DNA of 25,395 nucleotides from CAYLMG01 sp964493425 (GTDB lineage: Bacteria > Planctomycetota > Phycisphaerae > Sedimentisphaerales > Anaerobacaceae): the NCBI GenBank assembly GCA_964493425.1, contig CAZBMW010000029.1, forward strand, positions 1 to 25,395, given 5' to 3'. Under the pieces are notes generated by a model. That model saw only the letters and a program-made list of their open reading frames with translations. It ran no database searches and was not told where the DNA came from. How positions within the stretch are numbered: position 1 is the stretch's first letter; each line of letters starts with the position of its first letter. Below are positions 7,145-13,466 of the stretch, piece after piece. The position numbers and the translations under genes were made by a program.

Positions 7145-7256
7145 AGGAACGAGGAAAGTTCCGACACTGAGAGCACCCACATCCATATAAATGGATGGCC
7201 CAGCCGGCGACTTTTAGGGGGGCCGGCTGGGCTGCTTTAAATGATTTCAGTGGGTG
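7145..7256 (+). ncRNA. Candidate structured RNA of unknown family
   Basis: The segment folds into consecutive perfect stems. They are GGAAC/GTTCC (7146-7162, loop GAGGAAA), CATCCAT/ATGGATG (7180-7197) and GCCCAGCCGGC/GCCGGCTGGGC (7198-7232). An outer strand can pair in two exclusive ways: CACTGA (7165-7170) with TCAGTG (7247-7252), or CACCCAC (7174-7180) with GTGGGTG (7250-7256). No coding frame explains it. The 3' end is uncertain because no clear U-tract follows. The 11-bp GC stem could simply be a bidirectional terminator between the convergent flanking genes. This and the promoter account for most of the 302-nt gap; 6982-7100 holds only AT-rich sequence with a weak CGCTA/TAGCG stem (about 7050-7086). 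Confidence 0.5.
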
Positions 7257-7283
7257 ATGAACCTGTTTTGACTTTTCAGCCGG

Positions 7284-8249
7284 TTACTGCTCAATTCGTT
7301 TTCTGTATAATCTTGTTTCAAGGGTCCTCTGCCAGCTCGTCCAGTCAGAATCGGGATTTTCACTGTCGATTGCAGCTGTCACCTGATTAATCTTTGCGTC
7401 AAGGTCGTCTATGTAGTTTACCAGAAAAGCCTCTGGTGTTGCAGGTAGTTTTGGTGAGCCGAATTCGTACTGGCCGTGATGTGAAAGAACGATATGATTC
7501 AGAGAGTCCATCGTATTCTGGTCGATTTTTTTACCCTTTGCCTCGAGACGGTCGGCTTTTTGTTTTATCATAAGCAAGGCCTGCGCGATATGGCCTAAAA
7601 GCTGGCCGGTGTTTGTATATGAAAAGGATATATCATAGACAAGCTCTTCGGTTTTTCCGATATCGTGAAGGAAGATTGCCGCAAGGACAAGCTCATCCTG
7701 AACCTGTGGATAAAAGGGCAGTATCGCGGCCGCAACGTTTAATGTATTGTGGGTGTGTTCTAACAGACCTCCGAGATAATTATGGTGGACCCTGATGGCG
7801 GCCGGTGCTGTCTTAAACTTTTTCATAAGCTCATCGTCAGCCAGAAATTCATCTACAAGGGCTTTTAACTGTGAATTTTTTATTCTGCTCAGGATGTCTT
7901 TTACTTCCTTGAATAATTTGTCCGTGTCCTTTGTCGTGCGGGGCAGAAAATCATCAAGGCTGACTTTAGAAGTGTCAACGATGCTGATATTGTTCACAAT
8001 GATTTGCAGATTATTCTGATAGACTTCGCTTCTGCCCTGAATATGTACAAAGCCGGGTTTCGGCAGGGCATTGTAAATTGTCTCGGTAGCCTGCCACATT
8101 CGCCCGTTGAGCTGGCCCGTCCGGTCGCAAAGGTACATTGCGATATACAAATCGCCTCGCGTTGTGCTTCGCAGAATCGGCTCTTTTACCAAAAAGATGT
8201 CATCTACAGTCTGTCCCGGTTCAATCTGGTCGATGAATGTATGCGCCAT
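7284..8249 (-). CDS. yhaM: YhaM-type 3'-5' exoribonuclease (OB-fold plus HD domain)
   Basis: The 321-residue product combines an N-terminal OB-fold nucleic-acid-binding domain (about 10-95) with a metal-dependent HD phosphohydrolase domain (about 150-300). This is the layout of Bacillus YhaM, a 3'-5' exonuclease on RNA and single-stranded DNA. Metal ligands are visible as H165 (LLEHTHN), H195-D196 (FLHDIGK), H257-H258 (LSHHG) and D281-D282 (YIDDLDAKI). Length matches the family. The ATG is preceded by GGAG at 5 nt. The gene is divergent from proS and convergent with the candidate RNA. It most likely acts in RNA turnover in the cytoplasm. The symbol is transferred by family resemblance only. 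Confidence 0.88.
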   Translation of the reverse strand: MAHTFIDQIEPGQTVDDIFLVKEPILRSTTRGDLYIAMYLCDRTGQLNGRMWQATETIYNALPKPGFVHIQGRSEVYQNNLQIIVNNISIVDTSKVSLDDFLPRTTKDTDKLFKEVKDILSRIKNSQLKALVDEFLADDELMKKFKTAPAAIRVHHNYLGGLLEHTHNTLNVAAAILPFYPQVQDELVLAAIFLHDIGKTEELVYDISFSYTNTGQLLGHIAQALLMIKQKADRLEAKGKKIDQNTMDSLNHIVLSHHGQYEFGSPKLPATPEAFLVNYIDDLDAKINQVTAAIDSENPDSDWTSWQRTLETRLYRKRIEQ

Positions 8250-8360
8250 TGCATCTCCATTTTAAAAGTATAATTGACGTATGTTTAATATCATATGTTA
8301 TTGGTAAATCTTTGCAAGTTAAATCGTTGAAATAGCGGAGTAAATTGTAATTATAAAAAC

Positions 8361-8389
8361 TTGCAAAAATGCCTGTGTTAGGCTATAAG
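8361..8389 (+). promoter_or_regulatory. Putative proS promoter
   Basis: TTGCAA (8361-8366) and TATAAG (8384-8389) are 17 bp apart, about 40 nt before the proS ATG. Spacing is ideal and both boxes are close to consensus. Confidence 0.6.
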
Positions 8390-8429
8390 TTTTCACTGTG
8401 TTTTATATTCTTTCTTCAAAGGATTGTTT

Positions 8430-10169
8430 ATGAGATACAGTCAATATTTTATACCAACGGTTAAAGAGGTCCCTGCGGATGCCGAGATACCCAGCCATCA
8501 GTTGATGATTCGGGCGGGGCTGATGCGCCGGCTGGCAAGCGGTACGTATAGTTATCTTCCGCTCGGCCTTAAGTGTCTGCAGAAGGTTATGAACATTGTT
8601 CGAGAAGAAATGAATCGTTCCGGTGCGCTAGAGATAGTTGTGCCGATTATTCAGCCGGTCGAGCTATGGGACAAAAGCGGCAGAAGCGCCGATTACGGCG
8701 AGAACCTGTTTCATCTTTTCGACCGTCATGGCCGAGAGATGGTCCTTGTTCCGACGGCTGAAGAGGTTTTTACAACCCTGGCCGCCAACGAGATTAAATC
8801 CTACAAGCAGATGCCCCTCAATCTTTATCAGATACATTCGAAATTTCGCGACGAATTCAGGCCTCGATTCGGCGTGCTTCGCAGCCGGGAGTTTATTATG
8901 AAGGACGCCTATACCTATGACGTCGATGCCGATGGTCTGCACAAAAGTTATATGAATATGTATGATACGTATTGCAGGATTTTCAAGCGTTGCGGCCTGG
9001 ATTATGTCATCGTCGAGGCCGAGTCCGGCGAGATAGGGGGTTCCGGCTCACATCAGTTTACCGTACCCTGCGAGTTCGGTGAGGATGTAATTGTCTATTT
9101 CGAGGACGGCTCGCGAGCCTGGAACCTCGAAAAAGCGCCCGTTGACCCGCTGCCAAAGCAAAAGGCGAAAGGCAAAATCGGCCAGATAGAAGAGGTGCAC
9201 ACGCCCGGAATCGGAAGCGTCGAGGATGTTTGTGATTTTCTCAAATGTAAGCCGAAAGATTTGATTAAGACCCTGATTTATTCGGCGGGTGACGAAACAA
9301 TAGCCGCTCTGGTACGCGGCGACCACGAGCTGAATCAGGAAAAACTTACCCAGGCTCTCAGCGGCAAACATATCGAATTAGCTGACGAGGCGACGATAGT
9401 GAAAGTTACCGGGGCAGCGGTCGGTTTCGCAGGCCCGCTCGGTCTTGCTGATAAGGTCTCGAAAATGTTTATCGACCACGCTGTTGCTGCAATGGCTGTT
9501 GGTGTCACCGGGGCAAATAAAACCGACTACCATATCAAAAGTGTTGTGCCCGGCAGAGATTTTGGCCTCAAAGGTGACAATATTAAGGTTACAGATTTGC
9601 GTATTGCGCAGGAAAGGGACAGCTTCGAGGGCAAAAAGCTATTGTTTAAAAAAGGTATTGAGGTAGGTCAGATTTTCAAACTCTGGACTAAGTACAGCGA
9701 CAGGCTCGATGCAAAATTTCTTGATGAGAACGGCGCGGAAAAAAGCTGTCTTATGGGCTGTTACGGCATAGGAATTAACCGCATAGTCGCCGCTGCGATT
9801 GAGACAGGCTATGATAAGGATGGAATTATCTGGCCGATAAGTATAGCTCCCTTTGAGGTGATAGTGACATCAGTCAATCAGGAAGATAGTCAGGTTGCCG
9901 AAACAGCGGAAAAAATTTACGATGAGCTGCTCAGTAAGGGCCTGGACGTGTTGCTCGATGACCGGGTTTTGCGGGCCGGCGTAAAATTCAAGGACGCCGA
10001 TTTAATCGGCATACCTGTCAGGGTATCAGTCGGCAAAATCTCGGTTGCCGCCGGCAACGTTGAGATTAAGCTGCGCTCGCAGAAAAAGGGTATAAATGTT
10101 CCCATCGAGCAGGCAGCAGACAAAGTCGTCGAAATTATAAATTCTCTGAAAGAAAAGCTGAAAGTTTGA
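8430..10169 (+). CDS. proS: Prolyl-tRNA synthetase, bacterial type with editing insert
   Basis: The 579-residue product charges tRNA-Pro with proline using ATP in the cytoplasm. It begins MRYSQYFIPTVKEVPADAEI, typical of bacterial ProRS. Class II motif 2 is at about 135-160 (RDEFRPRFGVLRSREFIMKD). The inserted YbaK-like domain that removes mischarged alanine spans about 225-390. Motif 3 is GCYGIGINR (443-451), and the anticodon-binding domain follows from about 475. ATG 8430 is preferred over an in-frame TTG at 8424 because AAAGGA (8418-8423) is spaced 6 nt from the ATG and family members begin at this methionine. Downstream genes on the same strand may once have formed one transcript before the GIY-YIG element. 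Confidence 0.97.
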   Translation: MRYSQYFIPTVKEVPADAEIPSHQLMIRAGLMRRLASGTYSYLPLGLKCLQKVMNIVREEMNRSGALEIVVPIIQPVELWDKSGRSADYGENLFHLFDRHGREMVLVPTAEEVFTTLAANEIKSYKQMPLNLYQIHSKFRDEFRPRFGVLRSREFIMKDAYTYDVDADGLHKSYMNMYDTYCRIFKRCGLDYVIVEAESGEIGGSGSHQFTVPCEFGEDVIVYFEDGSRAWNLEKAPVDPLPKQKAKGKIGQIEEVHTPGIGSVEDVCDFLKCKPKDLIKTLIYSAGDETIAALVRGDHELNQEKLTQALSGKHIELADEATIVKVTGAAVGFAGPLGLADKVSKMFIDHAVAAMAVGVTGANKTDYHIKSVVPGRDFGLKGDNIKVTDLRIAQERDSFEGKKLLFKKGIEVGQIFKLWTKYSDRLDAKFLDENGAEKSCLMGCYGIGINRIVAAAIETGYDKDGIIWPISIAPFEVIVTSVNQEDSQVAETAEKIYDELLSKGLDVLLDDRVLRAGVKFKDADLIGIPVRVSVGKISVAAGNVEIKLRSQKKGINVPIEQAADKVVEIINSLKEKLKV

Positions 10170-10197
10170 TTTCCATCTTGTCATTTTCGCTAATAGT

Positions 10198-10224
10198 TGT
10201 CATTCCCGCGAAAGCGGGAATCCA
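10198..10224 (+). repeat. Left palindromic repeat of the GIY-YIG element
   Basis: TGTCATTCCCGCGAAAGCGG begins this 27-bp unit. The core stem ATTCCCGC/GCGGGAAT closes on a GAAA tetraloop. A degraded partial copy (TGTCATTTTCGC, about 10179-10190) sits just upstream. The unit ends 9 nt before the GIY-YIG start codon, and no ribosome binding site is visible between. Confidence 0.85.
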
Positions 10225-10233
10225 GAAATTTAT

Positions 10234-10524
10234 ATGGAACAATGTTATGTATATATTTTAGCAAGCAAGAGAAATGGCACTTTATACATAGGTGTAACAA
10301 ACAACTTGGCAAAACGGGTTTATGAGCATAAAAGCAATCTTGTCGAAGGCTTTACGCAAAAATACAAGGTGCATAACCTTGTATATTATGAGGTCTATAG
10401 AAATATTCAGGACGCGATTCTTAGAGAAAAGAGAATGAAAAAATGGAAAAGACAATGGAAGATAGAGCTTATTGAAAAAGATAATCCTCAATGGGATGAT
10501 TTGTTTGAAAGAATCATTGCTTAA
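10234..10524 (+). CDS. Small GIY-YIG domain nuclease (UPF0213/YhbQ type)
   Basis: The 96-residue protein is essentially one GIY-YIG endonuclease domain. YVY (5-7) and YIG (18-20) form the two signature strands. Arg28 and His32 in NNLAKRVYEH and Glu65 in LREKRMKKWKR are at the expected catalytic places. It belongs to the small stand-alone family whose members are usually 80-100 residues. No DNA-recognition domain is attached. The ATG has no Shine-Dalgarno sequence; a stable palindromic hairpin ends 9 nt upstream. The base composition is richer in A than proS or the downstream genes, consistent with acquisition. It may cut or help spread the flanking palindromes, or act as a structure-specific nuclease. 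Confidence 0.85.
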   Translation: MEQCYVYILASKRNGTLYIGVTNNLAKRVYEHKSNLVEGFTQKYKVHNLVYYEVYRNIQDAILREKRMKKWKRQWKIELIEKDNPQWDDLFERIIA

Positions 10525-10552
10525 GCTGAACTCTTAATTACTGGAGTAAAAT

Positions 10553-10579
10553 TGGATACCTGCTTTCGCAGGTATGACA
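10553..10579 (-). repeat. Right palindromic repeat of the GIY-YIG element
   Basis: This is the inverted counterpart of 10198-10224. Read on the minus strand it matches 23 of 27 bases. The four differences form two compensating pairs, giving stem ATACCTGC/GCAGGTAT in place of ATTCCCGC/GCGGGAAT with the same GAAA loop. It lies just before the DUF4416 gene. Confidence 0.85.
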
Positions 10580-10596
10580 AAAGTAAGATTAAGTCT

Positions 10597-11139
10597 ATGT
10601 GGGAATTAAAAGAGCCCGGTCAGGTTAAACTGATAATCGGCGCACTCGCTGCAGACGAAAATTGCCTGAAAAAAGTTGTAGAGGCGATAGAAGCTGAATT
10701 CGGTGACATCGACCTTGTAAGTGACACCTGGCCATTTACTCAGACCGATTACTATAAAGAACAGACAGGCGATAATATTCTCAAGCAATTTGTCAGTATT
10801 GAAGAACTTATTGACCCGGGCGAGCTTGCGGATATAAAGCACAGGACGAATGCGATTGAAAAGCAACTGGCAGATGAGCTTGCCGTCGGTTTGTCTCGGC
10901 CGGTAAATCTCGACCCCGGTATTATCGAGCCGTCGAAACTGATTTTAGCGACAACAAAAAATTATTCGCATCGTATATATATCGGCAAAAAGATGTATGC
11001 CGAGGTAACGTTGATTTTTGATAATGCAAAGTGGCAGACGATGCCTTATACTTATCCTGATTATACTCAGAAGTGCTATCACGATTTTTTCAGTAAAGTA
11101 AGAAAGAAATTACTGGAGCAGCTAAAATCGAAACGATAA
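10597..11139 (+). CDS. DUF4416 family protein
   Basis: The 180-residue product matches the DUF4416 family as I know it: an N-terminal PVKLIIGAL-like strand (here GQVKLIIGALAAD), a WPFTQTDYYKEQTG motif, LDPGIIEPSKLILATTKNYSHRIYIG and a C-terminal YPDY motif. The function is unknown. It lacks a signal peptide and membrane segments, so it is presumably cytoplasmic. The frame stays open upstream to a TTG at 10552, inside the palindromic repeat. ATG 10597 is chosen because family members start near MWELKEPGQVKL and the upstream part encodes repeat sequence. The ribosome binding site is weak. The 3' end overlaps the open frame of the sugar-phosphate transferase, suggesting coupled translation. Confidence 0.82.
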   Translation: MWELKEPGQVKLIIGALAADENCLKKVVEAIEAEFGDIDLVSDTWPFTQTDYYKEQTGDNILKQFVSIEELIDPGELADIKHRTNAIEKQLADELAVGLSRPVNLDPGIIEPSKLILATTKNYSHRIYIGKKMYAEVTLIFDNAKWQTMPYTYPDYTQKCYHDFFSKVRKKLLEQLKSKR

Positions 11140-12239
11140 TTGCAATATCAGCTGGGTTAGTTGCGGGCTCATTTTTACTTTCAGGGCTGCTTACTGCTGT
11201 TGTAAGAAGATGGGCTTTAAAAGCCGGCTTCGTCTCGCAGCCGAGAGCCGACCGCTTCGCAGAAAAAGCCGTTCCCTTGGGTGGTGGTATCGCGATATTT
11301 GCAACGCTGGCGATTATCATTATAACCGCGTCTGTATTTTTCAGACTGCTTTTCGTCCCGGGCTACTTTGCTTCAATTGCCGAAACATTCGGAATTGACC
11401 CTGCCGATTTTTTGACCAAGGTAAATCAACTAATTATAGTGCTGGTCTGCATCTTTGTTTTATTTGCATTGGGCTTATGGGATGATAAACGTCATCTCGG
11501 CCCATTCTTTAAGCTCGTTGTGCAGTTTGTTGTCGCTGTTGCCGCTGCAGGCTTTGCTGAAATCAGGGTTGAGCTTTTCATTGAAAATATATATGTAACT
11601 ACGCTGCTGTCGGCCTTCTGGATTGTACTGCTCATTAATGTATTTAACTTTCTTGACAATATGGATGGTGCCGCAGCGGGTATTGCCGTTATAGCAGCTG
11701 GCATTCTGTTTGTCCCTGCGGCGAACAGTGGACAGGTTTTTGTCGGCGGCCTGGCGCTCGCGTTTATGGGAACGCTTCTCGGTTTTCTTGTCTTCAATTT
11801 CCCGCCCGCTAAGATTTTCGCTGGTGACGCAGGCTCTTTGGTTGTGGGTTTTTTTGTCGCGCTTCTTACTTTGCGCACCACGTATTATCAGCAGGCCCAG
11901 AGCGGCCAATGGTACGCCGTCCTTATGCCTTTGATTGTGATGGCTGTGCCGTTATATGATTTTGTAAGTGTTTCTTTTTTAAGAATCAGGCAGGGCAAAA
12001 GCCCATTTGTCGGTGACACTCAGCATTTCTCGCACCGCCTGCAAAGGAGGGGCCTGACTGTAACGCAGACGGTTCTGACTTTATATCTTGCAACGCTTTG
12101 TACCAGCCTTGGTGCCGCCTTTCTTTACCAGGTTAACCTCACCGGTGCGGTAATTATTTTTGTTCAGACGTTTATGATACTGGCAATCATCGCCGTCTTT
12201 GAATCGACCAGAGAGAGAGGTTCAACAGAAAAAAAGTAA
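11127..12239 (+). CDS. WecA/MraY-family undecaprenyl-phosphate sugar-1-phosphate transferase, start codon uncertain
   Basis: This polytopic membrane enzyme would move a sugar-1-phosphate, probably GlcNAc-1-P, from UDP-sugar to undecaprenyl phosphate, starting a surface polysaccharide. Motifs (numbered from 11127) are PLGGGIAI near 50, LWDDKRHLGP with the metal-binding DD (119-120), NFLDNMDG (174-181), GDAGS (233-237) and the HFSHRL loop (300-305). About ten hydrophobic helices are visible. The first codon that could be a normal start is a TTG at 11277 inside the conserved LGGG motif. Homologous sequence, including a first helix and VSQPRADRFAEKAVP, continues upstream without a stop to 11097. 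No ATG, GTG or TTG occurs there. GGAG at 11115-11118 would fit an ATC start at 11127; ATA 11136 or ATT 11139 are alternatives. A sequencing error is also possible. Confidence 0.82.
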   Translation: METIIAISAGLVAGSFLLSGLLTAVVRRWALKAGFVSQPRADRFAEKAVPLGGGIAIFATLAIIIITASVFFRLLFVPGYFASIAETFGIDPADFLTKVNQLIIVLVCIFVLFALGLWDDKRHLGPFFKLVVQFVVAVAAAGFAEIRVELFIENIYVTTLLSAFWIVLLINVFNFLDNMDGAAAGIAVIAAGILFVPAANSGQVFVGGLALAFMGTLLGFLVFNFPPAKIFAGDAGSLVVGFFVALLTLRTTYYQQAQSGQWYAVLMPLIVMAVPLYDFVSVSFLRIRQGKSPFVGDTQHFSHRLQRRGLTVTQTVLTLYLATLCTSLGAAFLYQVNLTGAVIIFVQTFMILAIIAVFESTRERGSTEKK

Positions 12240-12242
12240 AAC

Positions 12243-12992
12243 TCAGGATGCACTTGGCATCAGTTCATCTGGAATATCGAAGTTCGCGTAGGTATTCTGC
12301 ACATCGTCGTGGTCTTCGAAGGCGTCCATAAGGGAGATTACTTTGCCGGCAAGGTCTTTATCTTTTATCTCAACCGTATTTTGCGGAACCATCGAGATTT
12401 CAGCCACTTCGGTAGGAATCTCTTTTTCCTGCAATGTTTGTTTTAGCGCTTCATAAGCAGCCGGCTCACAGGTGATTTCGTAGACCTCGCCCGTATTTGT
12501 CATATCGTCCGCGCCGGCACCGAGGGCGATTTCCAAAAGCGCTTCCTCATCGACCTTGTCGGCTGCCACTGTGATAAGCCCTTTTTTTCCGAACATCCAG
12601 TTGACACAGCCGCTTTTTCCCAGAGACCCGCCATGCCTCTCGAATATTCTGTTAATCTCTGGTGCTGTACGGTTGCGGTTATCGGTCAGCACATCCACCA
12701 TAACAGCCACGCCGCCCGGGCCGTAGCCTTCGTAGAGTATCTGTTCGAAACTGGTCGCTCCGAGCTCGCCTGTGCCTTTTTTTATGGCCTTTTCAATCGT
12801 GTCCTTGGGCATATTGGAGGCCTTGGCTTTATCTATTGCGTATCGCAGAGTAAGGTTTGCCGCCGGGTCGCCCCCACCGGCCTTGGCCGCCACGATAATA
12901 GCCCTCGCAAGTTTGCTCCAGATTTTCCCTCGCTTGGCGTCGAGTGCCGCCTTCTTGAATTTTATACCTGCCCAGTGAGAATGGCCTGACAT
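12243..12992 (-). CDS. yebC: YebC/PmpR/TACO1 family protein
   Basis: The 249-residue cytoplasmic protein starts MSGHSHWAGIKFKKAALDAK, the hallmark of the YebC family. It continues with KRGKIWSKLARAI, the GYGPGGVAVMVDVLTDNRNRT motif and a C-terminal domain ending YANFDIPDEL. Length is typical. Members have been described as transcriptional regulators and more recently as translation factors that help ribosomes through proline stretches; I cannot tell which applies. AGGAG lies about 6 nt before the ATG. The stop codon is only 3 nt from the stop of the convergent transferase gene, leaving no room for a terminator between them. Confidence 0.95.
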   Translation of the reverse strand: MSGHSHWAGIKFKKAALDAKRGKIWSKLARAIIVAAKAGGGDPAANLTLRYAIDKAKASNMPKDTIEKAIKKGTGELGATSFEQILYEGYGPGGVAVMVDVLTDNRNRTAPEINRIFERHGGSLGKSGCVNWMFGKKGLITVAADKVDEEALLEIALGAGADDMTNTGEVYEITCEPAAYEALKQTLQEKEIPTEVAEISMVPQNTVEIKDKDLAGKVISLMDAFEDHDDVQNTYANFDIPDELMPSAS

Positions 12993-13046
12993 AATCCGCT
13001 CCTGTTAAAAAGCAGTCTGCTAATTTTTATCGAAACAGAAATAGGC

Positions 13047-13052
13047 ATTATA
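13047..13052 (-). promoter_or_regulatory. Putative yebC -10 box
   Basis: A perfect TATAAT on the minus strand lies 54 nt before the yebC ATG within a small GGC/GCC inverted repeat. The matching -35 (TGGCTA at 17 bp) is poor, so only the -10 box is claimed. It lies downstream of the two candidate small RNA genes. Confidence 0.4.
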
Positions 13053-13116
13053 GCCTGTTTTTATTTCTTTAGCCACTGAATTTTTTATGAAAACAGGGTT
13101 GTTTTGTGAGCTGTTT

Positions 13117-13182
13117 AAAACAAACAGGGCCAGGCTGCGGAGGAGAGGAGAAAGAGATTTACCTGACCCTGTTGGAAGCTCC
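13117..13182 (-). ncRNA. Candidate small RNA A with CU-rich anti-Shine-Dalgarno loop
   Basis: Read on the minus strand, a predicted RNA of about 66 nt starts near 13182. It forms a tiny TGGA-GCT-TCCA hairpin, then a stem pairing CAGGGTCAGGT with GCCTGGCCCTG (13125-13135 with 13161-13171). All 11 pairs form if two G-U wobbles are allowed. The 25-nt loop contains TTTCTCCTCTCCTCC, complementary to GGAGG-type ribosome binding sites. A TTTGTTTT tail follows. On the plus strand the two wobbles would be C-A mismatches, so minus-strand transcription is favoured. Copy B at 13237-13299 has the same plan. No coding frame explains the segment. Confidence 0.65.
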
Positions 13183-13187
13183 AGATT

Positions 13188-13216
13188 AGTATACTTCTGT
13201 TCTTATTATAATGTTC
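13188..13216 (-). promoter_or_regulatory. Putative promoter of small RNA A
   Basis: On the minus strand GAACAT (13211-13216, within the shared GCGAACAT) is 17 bp before TATACT (13188-13193). The predicted start is about 6 nt further on, at the base of the first hairpin. The same GCGAACAT-17 bp arrangement precedes copy B. GAACAT is not a good TTGACA match, so an activator or alternative sigma factor is possible. Confidence 0.5.
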
Positions 13217-13236
13217 GCAAAGCTCCGCTGCTGCAT

Positions 13237-13299
13237 AAAAAAGCAGGACCGAGTTGAGGAGGAGAGGAGGAAGCGAAATTACTCGGTCCTGAAGACTTC
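13237..13299 (-). ncRNA. Candidate small RNA B with CU-rich anti-Shine-Dalgarno loop
   Basis: The minus strand encodes a predicted RNA of about 63 nt: a small GAA-GTC-TTC hairpin, then a perfect 11-bp stem CAGGACCGAGT/ACTCGGTCCTG (13244-13254 with 13281-13291). The 26-nt loop contains CTTCCTCCTCTCCTCCTC, and a clean C-T6 tail ends the unit. Relative to copy A, stem positions 5, 8 and 9 change on both sides with pairing kept. The loop core is nearly unchanged. Structure, U-tail and promoter agree in one direction, which is why I call it an RNA gene rather than a leader of addB. Confidence 0.68.
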
Positions 13300-13305
13300 T
13301 ATTTA

Positions 13306-13334
13306 TTTGTACTTGAGAGCTGCCTAAAATGTTC
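13306..13334 (-). promoter_or_regulatory. Putative promoter of small RNA B
   Basis: On the minus strand GAACAT (13329-13334, within GCGAACAT) is 17 bp before TACAAA (13306-13311). The same -35-like octamer and spacing occur before copy A, although the spacer sequences have diverged, which points to selection on the boxes. Confidence 0.48.
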
Positions 13335-13402
13335 GCTTCTATTTGTTATAGATGAAAAATAAGACGTGATGTTCCTGTAAATTCATTCAAAAAAACAAGG
13401 AT

Positions 13403-13431
13403 TTGAAAAGTTATTTTTTTTGTGGTAAAAA
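13403..13431 (+). promoter_or_regulatory. Putative addBA promoter
   Basis: TTGAAA (13403-13408) and TAAAAA (13426-13431) are 17 bp apart, with the predicted start about 30 nt before the addB ATG. The spacer contains a T8 tract. The boxes are only moderately close to consensus. Confidence 0.35.
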
Positions 13432-13466
13432 CTGGTTTAATTAACTGTGGTTTTTAGGTGTTTGTT

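Larger units (their letters stand above)
10198..10579 (+). mobile_element. Putative GIY-YIG/palindrome cassette, 382 bp
   Basis: A small nuclease gene is framed by inverted copies of one 27-bp palindromic unit. The gene is visibly more A-rich than the flanking genes. The unit resembles the widespread dispersed CATTCCCGCGAAAGCGGGAATCC repeat type found in many bacterial genomes, often near small GIY-YIG genes in my recollection. No target-site duplication is evident. Mobility is inferred from the structure, not shown. Confidence 0.5.

Noticed and set aside
7146..7180. Resemblance of GAGGAAAGTTCCGACAC...GAGAGCA to the P4 region of RNase P RNA
   Set aside because: Only about 140 nt are available before the yhaM-type gene, the 3' P4 strand (ACAGAAA-like) is absent, and GGAAC/GTTCC pairs locally as a simple hairpin.
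8424..8429. TTG at 8424 as the proS start
   Set aside because: ATG 8430 has better ribosome-binding-site spacing and matches the usual N-terminus of bacterial ProRS.
10552..10596. In-frame TTG extension of the DUF4416 gene
   Set aside because: The extra codons are read through the palindromic repeat and do not resemble the family N-terminus.
11475..11909. Long open frames antisense to the transferase gene, and similar antisense frames over addA and addB
   Set aside because: They mirror strongly supported coding sequence and show no protein-like motifs or ribosome binding sites.
13136..13280. Plus-strand reading of the GGAGGAGAGGAG loops as Shine-Dalgarno mimics or CsrA-type GGA loops in an addB leader
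   Set aside because: The U-tails, promoter boxes and wobble pairs all fit the minus strand; on the plus strand copy A has two C-A mismatches and no terminator or clear promoter.
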